Assembly: GCA_016875335.1 (NCBI GenBank)
Contig: VGRO01000043.1
Span: 1 to 33,747, forward strand
Source: Deltaproteobacteria bacterium
Lineage (GTDB): Bacteria > Myxococcota_A > UBA9042
DNA length: 33,747 bases
Direction of reading: 5' to 3'
Shown one piece after another: positions 26,751-33,747 of this stretch (the stretch's first letter is position 1; every line of letters begins with the position of its first letter). The notes under the pieces are model-generated. The model ran no database searches. It had not been told where the DNA came from and worked only from the letters and a program-made list of their open reading frames with translations. Both the position numbers and the translations under genes were made by a program.

Positions 26751-28181
26751 ATGACGGCAGCGGATTGCGGACGCGGCGAACGAGCAGGGCGGGTGGTGCT
26801 GGCGCTGGCGTGCTGTGCGCTGGCGGTCGCTTGCATCGACGAGCGGGCCGCCCTGGCGCTCTTCGACCACCCGGACGTCGCGGTCGAAGCAACGGACCGC
26901 GCGGACGGCGCACTGCCCGACGGCGTCGCATCGACAGAGATCCCAACGGGCGATGCAGGTCGGATCGTGGATGTCGGTCAGGGCGACCTCGGCGACGACC
27001 CAGGACCTGAGATGGACGGGGCCGGCGCCGACGCCAGCGACGCCGAGGCGGCGACGGCTGACCTTGCCATCGACGACCTGCCCGACGCCGATCCCGCGGA
27101 ACTGGCCGGCGACGCGACACTGACCGACCTGCCGGCCGGCGAAGACATCGAGACGGGCGACGACGCGGCGGTGGGGTTGGATCAAAACGCCTCTCCGGCC
27201 GCAGACGCCGCGGTGGACGCGACGGGCGTGGACCTGTGCGCCGCTATCACCACCTGCGACGACGGCGACCCGTGCACGTTTGGCGAGGCATGTGTGGCCG
27301 GCGCATGCCTGCCCGGCGCCGCCACCACCTGCGACGACGGCAACGACTGCACCGCGGACATGTGCGACCCGGCCTCTGGGTGCACCGCGACCGCGCTGCC
27401 TGCAGGCGCGACGTGCGCGGTGGGCCTGTGCACGTCCGGCACCTGCAAGGCGCCACCGAAGGGCATGGCGTGGATCCCCGCTGGCGCGTTCGTCCTCGGT
27501 TGCACTGCGGGCGACGTCGCGTGCCAGCCCGCGGAGGCGCCGACCGCCACCGTGCAACTGTCGGGTCACTACCTCGGCCTGCGCGAAGTCACCGCGGCGG
27601 AATACGGCGTGTGTGTGTCGGGCGGCGGCTGCGGCCCTCCCGCGGCGTGCGGGGCCGCGGTCACCTTCATCCAGCCGGCCAAGGCGACCCACCCGGTCAA
27701 CTGCGTGACCTGGGATCAGGCCAAGGACTATTGCGCCTGGCAGGGCGGCCGCCTGCCCACCGAAGCCGAATGGGAGCGCGCGGCGCGCGGCGGCAAACCC
27801 GACCTGCTCTTTGGCTGGGGCAATCAGCCGCCCGGCTGCGACCCGGGGCTGCCGTCGTTCGCGGTGTGGGCCGCCGGGGGACTGGGCTGCGGCCTGGACG
27901 GCACCTGGCCGGCGCAAAGCGGCTTGCCTCTGGGATTCGGGCTGCAAGGCATGGCCGGCAACGTCCGCGAGTGGGTCGCCGATTGGTTCGCGGCCGATGC
28001 GTACACACAGCCGCCGCAAACGGACCCCAAGGGACCGCTCGCCGGATCGCACCGGGTGGTCCGCGGCGGCGGCTTCGAGTCGGGGTCTCCGATCGCGCTG
28101 CGGAACTCCGCGCGAGGTGCCGAGAAGCCGTCGGTGGCGTCGTCGTCGCTCGGGTTCAGGTGCGCCAAGGACGGCCCGTAG
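26751..28181 (+). CDS. SUMF1/FGE-like domain lipoprotein
   Basis: The protein has 476 residues from the ATG at 26751, which follows GGAGG closely. A lipoprotein signal ends ALAVAC, giving Cys28 as the lipid site. Residues about 30-160 form an acidic, Asp/Ala-rich low-complexity linker. Two Cys-rich repeats follow (CDDGDPCTFGEACVAGACLP and a second CDDGNDCTADMCDPASGC), as in many myxobacterial surface proteins. Residues about 235-476 are a formylglycine-generating-enzyme-type domain: MAWIPAGAFVLG, REVTAAEYGVC, PVNCVTWDQAKDYC, GRLPTEAEWERAARGG, GMAGNVREWVADW and RVVRGGGF. Most such bacterial domains are not true sulfatase activators, so catalysis is doubtful. It is probably located at the outer membrane. 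Confidence 0.9.
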   Translation: MTAADCGRGERAGRVVLALACCALAVACIDERAALALFDHPDVAVEATDRADGALPDGVASTEIPTGDAGRIVDVGQGDLGDDPGPEMDGAGADASDAEAATADLAIDDLPDADPAELAGDATLTDLPAGEDIETGDDAAVGLDQNASPAADAAVDATGVDLCAAITTCDDGDPCTFGEACVAGACLPGAATTCDDGNDCTADMCDPASGCTATALPAGATCAVGLCTSGTCKAPPKGMAWIPAGAFVLGCTAGDVACQPAEAPTATVQLSGHYLGLREVTAAEYGVCVSGGGCGPPAACGAAVTFIQPAKATHPVNCVTWDQAKDYCAWQGGRLPTEAEWERAARGGKPDLLFGWGNQPPGCDPGLPSFAVWAAGGLGCGLDGTWPAQSGLPLGFGLQGMAGNVREWVADWFAADAYTQPPQTDPKGPLAGSHRVVRGGGFESGSPIALRNSARGAEKPSVASSSLGFRCAKDGP

Positions 28182-28284
28182 GCGCTGTGGCACGGATTCA
28201 CACGGCTCTGGCAGCGCCGGGCGGTGACAACGCGCGCGGCTTGGGATGGAACCACTGGTGCCCACGCGACGTTTCTTGGACGCG

Positions 28285-30006
28285 CTATCGCGCTGCTGGC
28301 CCGGCCGGCGCGCCGCCTGCCTCTGCCTCGATCCGGCCCGCCCACACTGCGATCGGCTCGTTCTCGACCACGCCGACGAATCGCAGCCGCACAATCGACC
28401 CCATGCCCACGGTTGCAAGGGCCGTCGCGGCGTCCTCCGGTCCCACCACGCCCACGGCTTGTCCGGCGTGCGGGCGCACCTGGTCGCCGCACCACAGGCG
28501 CCCGAGGCCCACCGGTCCCTGCGGACTGAGGCGCAGGGCCGCGGCGGGCAGCAACGCGGCGGCGCCCGCGATCGGCGGCCGGGTCAGCCGACAGCGAAAC
28601 TCGGGGTCGCGCAGGACGTGGCCGAGCAAGACCAACCGGCGCAGGTCCGGTGGGTCGAGGGGATCGACGGGCACCGCAGGCGTTCCTGGCGGCGGCGTCG
28701 CGCGCTCGACCAGCAAAGACAGGCGCGTGCCGACCACGCCCAACACGCGCGCCTCGACGGCGGACCCGCGCACGACGCGCAACAGGCGGTCCGCGTGGTC
28801 GCCCGGCAGGAAAAGGTTGGCCTGCACAGCCGGGCCGGCCGGTTGCGCACACACCACCCAGGCCTTGCGGTCGGCGAGCGGGGCCTTGTCGAGGTCCACG
28901 GCCGGATCCTCGGGCTGCGCTACCTCGGGCTGCGGCACTCCTTGGCTCGTGCACACGACCTTGCGGCCGATGCTGGCCGTGCCGTCGATGAGCGCACGTC
29001 GCAGTTCGCCGCCGCCCTTGGGCCCGGGCGCAGAGAGCAGCCGCGGCAGTGCGGCGACCAAGCCGTCCGGGCCGGCCAGCTCCAATTGCAGCAGCACTTC
29101 GCTGCCCGGCCCGACCCCGAGCAGAGCCGGGGCGGGGTCGCGCGGTGCGTGGACCAGGATCGGCACAGCGGACCCGCGGGCGTCGCGGCAAGGCAGGGTC
29201 AGCCAGGTGTGCGGCGGTGCCCCTGCTTCGGTCGCCGTCGAGGCCAGGGTCGCCGGGTCGAGCATCGCCGGGTCGCGCACATCGACCGCTGCGTCGGCGG
29301 TGCACCGCTGCTCGGACGGCACCCCGGCCAGCAGCGGTCCGGTCCACAGCGCCGTCCAGTCGGGCAGCTCAGGGCGCTGCACCAGTCGCGGCCGGTCGAG
29401 GATGCGCAGGTAGCGCGCCTGCAACCCCCCGGCGGCATCGGTGCCAAGCAACTGCAACGCGACGCTGGTCGCCTGGCCGATGGCGGGCAACGCCCCGACC
29501 GCGGGCACGTCGAAGAACGCCCGGACGGGCCAGGTATGCAGGTCGCTGCCAAGGCACACCAGATCGGCGACGACCGGAGCGCTCGCTCCACCCAGGCGCG
29601 CCAACTGCCCGTGGCCGTCGCCGGTCGAAGCTGCGCCCGGGGCCGGCGTTCGACCGCCATTGCCCGCGGCGGCCGGCGGCGCGTGTACCCGCTGCGGCGG
29701 CCACCACACCGGCAGCGCGTCGGTCGCCACCTCGCACGCGAACCAACGCCCCACGTTTTCGGCCGGTGCGGCCGCGGCGCGGTCCAGCACTGCTTGTTCC
29801 GGGGTCCCCGCGGCGGTGGTCGGGATGGTCTGCGAAGCCTGCAGCGGCGCGGCCACGGCGTCGGGCGCCTGCGCAGGCGCGATGTGCCCGACGCCTGGCT
29901 GGGCGGGCGCAGGTCGCCTTGGCATCCAGCCCCGGCCCGCGCCACCCTGCAAGAGGATCACCGCGATGACGGCGCCAAACGCGGCCACACCCGTGCCGAC
30001 GGTCAT
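28285..30006 (-). CDS. Hypothetical membrane-anchored protein
   Basis: The protein has 573 residues from the ATG at 30006. A single hydrophobic helix lies at residues 1-22 (VGTGVAAFGAVIAVILL), followed by a Pro/Ala-rich linker to about 70 and then a mostly beta-rich body in which repeats are hard to define. Segments such as GPGSEVLLQLELAG and VGMGSIVRLRFVGVVENEP resemble one another and suggest two similar beta domains. There is no catalytic motif. I do not recognise a family. It is probably anchored in the inner membrane with its body in the periplasm. It is convergent with the SUMF1-like gene, 103 bases apart, and lies downstream of the TauE/SafE gene on the same strand with a hairpin in between. 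The open frame extends upstream to 30261, but only as Arg-rich sequence. Confidence 0.7.
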   Translation of the reverse strand: MTVGTGVAAFGAVIAVILLQGGAGRGWMPRRPAPAQPGVGHIAPAQAPDAVAAPLQASQTIPTTAAGTPEQAVLDRAAAAPAENVGRWFACEVATDALPVWWPPQRVHAPPAAAGNGGRTPAPGAASTGDGHGQLARLGGASAPVVADLVCLGSDLHTWPVRAFFDVPAVGALPAIGQATSVALQLLGTDAAGGLQARYLRILDRPRLVQRPELPDWTALWTGPLLAGVPSEQRCTADAAVDVRDPAMLDPATLASTATEAGAPPHTWLTLPCRDARGSAVPILVHAPRDPAPALLGVGPGSEVLLQLELAGPDGLVAALPRLLSAPGPKGGGELRRALIDGTASIGRKVVCTSQGVPQPEVAQPEDPAVDLDKAPLADRKAWVVCAQPAGPAVQANLFLPGDHADRLLRVVRGSAVEARVLGVVGTRLSLLVERATPPPGTPAVPVDPLDPPDLRRLVLLGHVLRDPEFRCRLTRPPIAGAAALLPAAALRLSPQGPVGLGRLWCGDQVRPHAGQAVGVVGPEDAATALATVGMGSIVRLRFVGVVENEPIAVWAGRIEAEAGGAPAGPAAR

Positions 30007-30103
30007 CAAGCTCGAACGGGACGGCGCTGGGTCGGGCACGGGCACGCACTGGCGGCGACACGCCGCACGGACGGCTAGCGTAGCGCGGTTGGGGCTCGGC
30101 GCG

Positions 30104-30147
30104 AAAAAAGCGGGTGCAGCCCTGCCGCGGGGTGCCCGCCCTTTCGG
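30104..30147 (-). terminator. Possible terminator after the murI-lipoprotein-TSUP unit
   Basis: On the minus strand, about 100 bases after the TSUP stop, CGCCC pairs with GGGCG around a GAAA loop. A further GC-rich stretch ends in six T (bases 30109-30104), the only such T-run nearby. The stem directly before the T-run is weak, so this is a tentative call. Confidence 0.35.
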
Positions 30148-30247
30148 GCGCCGCAAGGCGCAGGTCTGCGGCAACAGCCGCGCACGTGGCGTGCCCGCGC
30201 CGCGGCGGCGCTCCGGCCTTGATGCGGATCCGCCCGCCTCGACCCGC

Positions 30248-30997
30248 TCAACCTGCGACATCCCAAGCGATCTTGGCGACCAGCGCCACGACCACCGCCA
30301 ACACGGCGCGCCGCACCAGCAGGTCGCCGCCCCGCAAGGTCATGCGTGCACCGACGGCCCCGCCGAGCGCCTGACCTGCCGCCATCGGCAGCGCGACCTG
30401 CCACAGCACACCATCGGCGGCCGCAAACCAAGCCAATGTCGCCAGGTTGGAGGCGAAGTTGGCGACCTTGGCATGGGCCGAGGCGCGCGTCAGGTCGTCG
30501 CCGAGCAGCCCGACGAGCGCGACGATGAGCAGCGTGCCCGTCCCTGGGCCGAAGAAGCCGTCCCATGCGCCAATGGCGAGCGCAACCGCACAGAGGCGGA
30601 CCAGCGGCCGAGCCACGGCGGCGGGGTCGGCCCGCACGCGCGGCCGGAAGGTGACAAAGAGTGCCGCTGCAACCAGGAGCACCAGCGCGACCGGTCGCAG
30701 CCCGTCGCGCGGCACCAGACCGACCAGGGCGGCACCACCGAGTGCCCCCAGCGCCGCGCCGCCGAAAAGCGCCGGCACACGACGGGGTTCGATGCGCCCC
30801 GCGCGCCAGAACCCGACCAGGGCCGCGCCCGCGCCGAACACCGACTGGCCCTTGTTGGTGCCGAGCACCTGCGCCATCGGTATGCCGGTCATCATCAGCG
30901 CCGGTACCGTCAACAGGCCACCACCGCCCGCAACCGCGTCGATGGCGCCAGCCAAGGCCGCGACACCGACCAGGGCCGCGAGGTGCTGGGGTTCCAA
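30248..30997 (-). CDS. TauE/SafE (TSUP) family membrane transporter
   Basis: The protein has 249 residues, with about eight hydrophobic helices in two similar halves. The family motif AIDAVAGGGGLLTVPALM is near the N-terminus (residues 18-35), followed by GTNKGQSVFG, and the second half contains the equivalent GAWDGFFGPGTGTLLIVAL and HAKVANFASNLATL. TSUP members export or import sulfite, sulfonates or other small organic anions across the inner membrane; the substrate here is unknown. The best start is the TTG at 30997, since no ATG fits and the family N-terminus begins there. Its start is 9 bases after the stop of the lipoprotein gene, so it is the third gene of a murI-lipoprotein-TSUP unit. 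Confidence 0.92.
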   Translation of the reverse strand: MEPQHLAALVGVAALAGAIDAVAGGGGLLTVPALMMTGIPMAQVLGTNKGQSVFGAGAALVGFWRAGRIEPRRVPALFGGAALGALGGAALVGLVPRDGLRPVALVLLVAAALFVTFRPRVRADPAAVARPLVRLCAVALAIGAWDGFFGPGTGTLLIVALVGLLGDDLTRASAHAKVANFASNLATLAWFAAADGVLWQVALPMAAGQALGGAVGARMTLRGGDLLVRRAVLAVVVALVAKIAWDVAG

Positions 30998-31006
30998 GGC
31001 AGGCGG

Positions 31007-31849
31007 CTACTTCGGCACCAACGCCGCGGCGGGCAGCGTCCAGGTGCCCGTCGCCGGCCCGTAGCCGACCGCCACCCGACCGAGCGAACCGACATCAAAC
31101 CACACGCCGCCTTCGATGCGGTACGGAATGACGAATTCGATCGGCTGCCGGTTTTGCAACTGCTGGTACGACTGCTTGGCGATTTCGTACAGCACCTGCA
31201 AGAGCGCCTCGGGCCCGAACGTGAACCGCGCGGTGACGTCCACCTCGGCGTCCTGAACCACCTGCGGCATCGCAAACGTGGGTTTCTCGCCGTTGAGCAG
31301 ACTGATCCCGGCGGCAATCAGCAGGTTGGCAGCGGCCGCCTTGAAGTCGTCGATCGACTTGATGTCGCTGGTCTTGGACGTGCAAGCCCCGGGGGGCGGC
31401 GCGCCCGTGCAACCCGGCGTATCCTTGCCGCAAAACGCGATGCAGGTGGCGCCCAGCCGCTGGTTGGTCTTGTCCGGAAAGACCACCGCGGCGGCGAGCA
31501 ACTCGGCCACCGGGATCGGAAACTGATTCGGATTCTTGACCTTGAAGCGCAGGTCAAAGCTGACGCGCATCGTCGCCTGGGCCGGCGGCGGGCCAAAGAC
31601 CTGTTCGCACAGCAAGGCCACCGCGCCCGGAATCGGCGTCTGCGGCACCACCTGTGGACAGTAGTAGGCCGCCATCTGGGCCTTGCTGGGCGACTCGACC
31701 AGCACCGCGTCCTGGTAGGCGACCGTCGGCAACTGCGGCGCTGGGCCGCTGCGCCGGTGCTGATTGGCAGCGGCGTCTTCGGCGATCTGCTGCAACACCG
31801 CGCAGCCGCCCACACACAGGGCCATCGACACCATCACGAGTTTGCGCAT
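31007..31849 (-). CDS. Hypothetical lipoprotein
   Basis: The protein has 280 residues from the ATG at 31849, with TAGGA at a good distance upstream. The signal MRKLVMVSMALCVGGC gives Cys16 as the lipidation site. The body has a beta-rich stretch (MRVSFDLRFKVKNPNQFPIPVAEL) resembling the start of LEA-type/Water Stress and Hypersensitive-response domains, in which a periplasmic beta-sandwich begins with a KNPN motif. Four cysteines lie between residues about 135 and 157 (CIAFCGKDTPGC, then ACTSK). This could be an outer-membrane-associated LEA-2-like protein; the family call is tentative and no function is proposed. It sits 9 bases after the glutamate racemase stop. Confidence 0.8.
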   Translation of the reverse strand: MRKLVMVSMALCVGGCAVLQQIAEDAAANQHRRSGPAPQLPTVAYQDAVLVESPSKAQMAAYYCPQVVPQTPIPGAVALLCEQVFGPPPAQATMRVSFDLRFKVKNPNQFPIPVAELLAAAVVFPDKTNQRLGATCIAFCGKDTPGCTGAPPPGACTSKTSDIKSIDDFKAAAANLLIAAGISLLNGEKPTFAMPQVVQDAEVDVTARFTFGPEALLQVLYEIAKQSYQQLQNRQPIEFVIPYRIEGGVWFDVGSLGRVAVGYGPATGTWTLPAAALVPK

Positions 31850-31858
31850 TGCACGGTC

Positions 31859-32674
31859 CTACAAGTCCACCAGCGCCACCTGGGCGTGGGCCATGGGAAA
31901 AAACAGGCCGCCGACGCGCTCGAAGCGCTCGATGGAGTCGGTGGCAAAAAGCTCGACGGTGCCCTGGCCCGGCGCGCCGGCAAAGCGCCTGGCCAACAGG
32001 CGGGCAATGGGCTCAGCCGAATCGACGAGGCGCACAGGGTGGTCGAGCAGGTCGCCGAGCACCCGCGACAGCGCCAGCGCGAACACCGGGTAGTGCGTGC
32101 AGCCGAGCACCAGCGTGTCGATCTGCTGCACCGCCGGGTCGCCAAGCCACGGAAGCAAGTAGGCGCGCAGAGCGGCGTCGGTCGCCGGATGGTCGAACCA
32201 GCCCTCTTCGGCCAGGCTGACCAGCAGCGGCGTCGCCCGCGCATGCACCGACACCGCCGGGTCGAGCGCCGCAACGGCATGCGCATAGGCCCCCGAAGCT
32301 ACAGTCCGCTCGGTGCCGACGACGCCGACGTGGCCCGTGCGGGTCGCGGCCACCGCCGCCGCCGCTCCAGGTTCGATGACGCCGAGCACCTCGATGTCGA
32401 ACCGCTGCCGCAACGCCGGCAGGGCGCACGAACTCGCGGTGTTGCACGCCACCACGAGCACGTCCACGTCGCCGTCGCGCAAGAGGCTCTCGGCAGCTTG
32501 CAGGGCGTAGCGTTCGACGGTGTGCGCGCTCTTGGTGCCGTAGGGCAGCCGTGCGGTGTCGCCGAGGAACCGCAAATCCAACTCGGGCAGCGCGCGGTGA
32601 ATCGCCGCGAGCACCGTCAAACCGCCCACGCCCGAATCGAAGACAGCAATGCGCGCGGGACGGGGAATGGCCAT
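31859..32674 (-). CDS. murI: Glutamate racemase
   Basis: The 271-residue cytoplasmic enzyme converts L-glutamate to D-glutamate for peptidoglycan synthesis. Both catalytic cysteines are present: Cys77 in ACNTAS and Cys192 in GCTHYP, with His194 beside the latter. The N-terminal VFDSGVGGLT (Asp13 and Ser14) and LPYGTKS segments are typical. The length is normal. The start is the ATG at 32674, 39 bases from the divergent matrixin gene, so the two share a short promoter region. It is the first gene of a three-gene unit with the lipoprotein and TSUP transporter. I see no regulatory site beyond the divergent spacer. Confidence 0.97.
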   Translation of the reverse strand: MAIPRPARIAVFDSGVGGLTVLAAIHRALPELDLRFLGDTARLPYGTKSAHTVERYALQAAESLLRDGDVDVLVVACNTASSCALPALRQRFDIEVLGVIEPGAAAAVAATRTGHVGVVGTERTVASGAYAHAVAALDPAVSVHARATPLLVSLAEEGWFDHPATDAALRAYLLPWLGDPAVQQIDTLVLGCTHYPVFALALSRVLGDLLDHPVRLVDSAEPIARLLARRFAGAPGQGTVELFATDSIERFERVGGLFFPMAHAQVALVDL

Positions 32675-32713
32675 GGCGACGCAGTGTGGTTGGCCCGCGG
32701 CCGGGGGTCAAGT

Positions 32714-33685
32714 ATGCTGCGGCTCCCCGGGCCCTGCGCCCGCCTGCTGCGCTGCGTGACCCGCCTTCAACGATGGACATTGCTTGTCGCGGTCGCCGGG
32801 AGCGCTGTATGCGGTCGCGCCTCGCCCGCCGCGGCATGGGTGCTCTACGAGACCGAGAGCGGCAGCCGCTGCACCTTGCGCTGGTACGACGGCCCGACCG
32901 TGTCGGTGGACCAGAGCGGTGTCCAGGGCGTGGCAGGCGCGGCCCTTCGCGACATTGCCAAGCGCGCCCTCGACCAATGGCAGGCGACCGTGTGCGCCGG
33001 CCCGACCGGGCTGCCCGCCGCGCTGCCGATCCAGTTCGGGTTCGGCGGTCTCGCCGTGCCGACGCCCGTGGGCGCGACCTGCACCGACGCCGCAGTGCCG
33101 TGCAAGAAGATGGTCAGCAACGGCAACTTCGTGCGCGCCGTGCGCAGTCCAGAGGTGTGGCCGTACGGGGCGACGGTCTTTGCCCTCACCGTCGTGACGT
33201 TCGATCAGTGCACCGGCGAAATCGTGGACGCCGACATCCAACTGGACGACGGCGGCCATCAGTTCTGCGCCGGCGCGTGTGGGCCCGGCCAGCAGGACCT
33301 GTCGAATACCCTGACCCACGAGGTCGGCCACCTGCTCGGCCTGGACCACAGCGTCGCCAGCGAATCGACGATGGATTCGAGCGGGCCGAGCGGCCAGACC
33401 AAGAAAGCCACCCTGCACGGCGACGACCGCCAAGGAGTCTGCGCCGCCTACACCGGCGGCTGCGGGCGCAACCACGTGTGCGCCAAGGTGTCGGGCAAGG
33501 CGGGGGCTGCCGCACCGCCAGAGCCAGGCAGTTGTGCCGCGCGCCCGGTGGCGAGTCACCTCCCGGCCGTCGGGTGGATTCTGGCCGCGTTGGCCATGGG
33601 TGCGGGCGTCATCAGACTGGCCGGGCGAACGCGCTGGCCCACTAGTAGGCGAAACCCCAAATTCGCACCGGGATACGGGCCGTGA
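32714..33685 (+). CDS. Matrixin-type secreted zinc metalloprotease
   Basis: The protein has 323 residues from the ATG at 32714. A signal peptide with a hydrophobic core (LLVAVAGSAVC) probably ends near AAA at residue 41. The zinc site is HEVGHLLGLDH (residues 202-212), with Glu203 as the catalytic base and a Met-turn STM at 218-220, the metzincin/matrixin signature. Several cysteines suggest disulfides. The C-terminus has Cys274, a hydrophobic helix (about 284-302) and Arg residues, resembling a MYXO-CTERM-type surface tail. The last 14 codons, from residue 310, and the stop lie inside the 106-bp repeat, so the original C-terminus was probably different. The open frame runs far upstream, but only as a shadow of the minus-strand genes. 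Confidence 0.92.
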   Translation: MLRLPGPCARLLRCVTRLQRWTLLVAVAGSAVCGRASPAAAWVLYETESGSRCTLRWYDGPTVSVDQSGVQGVAGAALRDIAKRALDQWQATVCAGPTGLPAALPIQFGFGGLAVPTPVGATCTDAAVPCKKMVSNGNFVRAVRSPEVWPYGATVFALTVVTFDQCTGEIVDADIQLDDGGHQFCAGACGPGQQDLSNTLTHEVGHLLGLDHSVASESTMDSSGPSGQTKKATLHGDDRQGVCAAYTGGCGRNHVCAKVSGKAGAAAPPEPGSCAARPVASHLPAVGWILAALAMGAGVIRLAGRTRWPTSRRNPKFAPGYGP

Positions 33686-33747
33686 TGCCACAACAATTCC
33701 TCAATCGGTTTCGCCTACTAGCTGCTCGTTGCGTGAAGGGGGCTCGC
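33642..33747. repeat. Second copy of the 106-bp repeat, at the window edge
   Basis: It is identical to 11426-11531, including the perfect 15-bp inverted ends (33642-33656 and 33707-33721). It overlaps the last 44 bases of the matrixin gene and supplies its stop codon. The match is cut off only by the window end, so its true length is unknown. Confidence 0.9.

Noticed and set aside
29441..32713. Plus-strand open frame of over 1,000 codons leading into the matrixin gene
   Set aside because: It runs antisense to murI, the lipoprotein and the TSUP gene and reads as Arg/Gly/Pro-rich sequence; only the part from the ATG at 32714 has a signal peptide and enzyme motifs.
1..33747. CRISPR array, tRNA, rRNA or transposase gene
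   Set aside because: No regularly spaced short repeats, no cloverleaf or rRNA-like sequence and no DDE or tyrosine-recombinase motifs were found by reading both strands.

Overview
The window is GC-rich bacterial chromosome. The gene style suggests a Myxococcota or related deltaproteobacterial-type organism: a sulfatase-modifying-factor-like lipoprotein with an acidic linker and a Cys-rich block, a matrixin-type secreted metalloprotease with a C-terminal membrane tail, an SBBP-like beta-propeller lipoprotein, and a very large multi-spanning membrane protein. No rRNA or tRNA gene, CRISPR array or intact transposase gene was recognised. The lineage is inferred from gene style only.

Layout. 1-565: a degenerate repeat of about 280 bp in tandem copies, leading into a 1,487-residue membrane protein (566-5029). 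5156-8583: a three-gene succinate dehydrogenase operon (membrane anchor, flavoprotein, iron-sulfur subunit) closed by a strong hairpin. 8779-11380: a small TPR-like protein and a large propeller lipoprotein. 11381-11913: no convincing gene, but a dense cluster of inverted repeats, including a 106-bp sequence with perfect 15-bp inverted ends that recurs exactly at the end of the window (33642-33747). 11914-23100: a minus-strand defence island. 23101-23916: a candidate promoter for that island and a second, inverted copy of the 280-bp repeat family. 23917-33685: ordinary chromosomal genes (frameshifted VOC protein, LON-domain protein, lone ABC ATPase, SUMF1-like lipoprotein, a hypothetical protein, TauE/SafE transporter, lipoprotein, glutamate racemase, matrixin).

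The defence island is the centre of interest. In transcription order it reads hsdM (frameshifted) - hsdS - ptuA-like ATPase - ptuB-like HNH nuclease - a short RhuM/HsdS chimera - darT toxin - darG antitoxin - hsdR. Five consecutive junctions, from hsdM to darT, are 4-base ATGA overlaps, and darG follows darT after 9 bases. A type I restriction-modification system, a Septu-type pair and a DarTG toxin-antitoxin pair are therefore written as one transcription unit, with hsdR last after a 226-base gap that may hold its own control region.

HsdR itself is unusual. After the normal nuclease and motor it carries a C-terminal LexA/UmuD-like (S24) domain with an Ala-Gly dipeptide at the cleavage position, a catalytic-type Ser and a catalytic-type Lys. 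If this domain is active, the restriction motor could cut itself in response to DNA damage, which would be a built-in form of restriction control. That function is inference; the domain and its residues are visible in the sequence.
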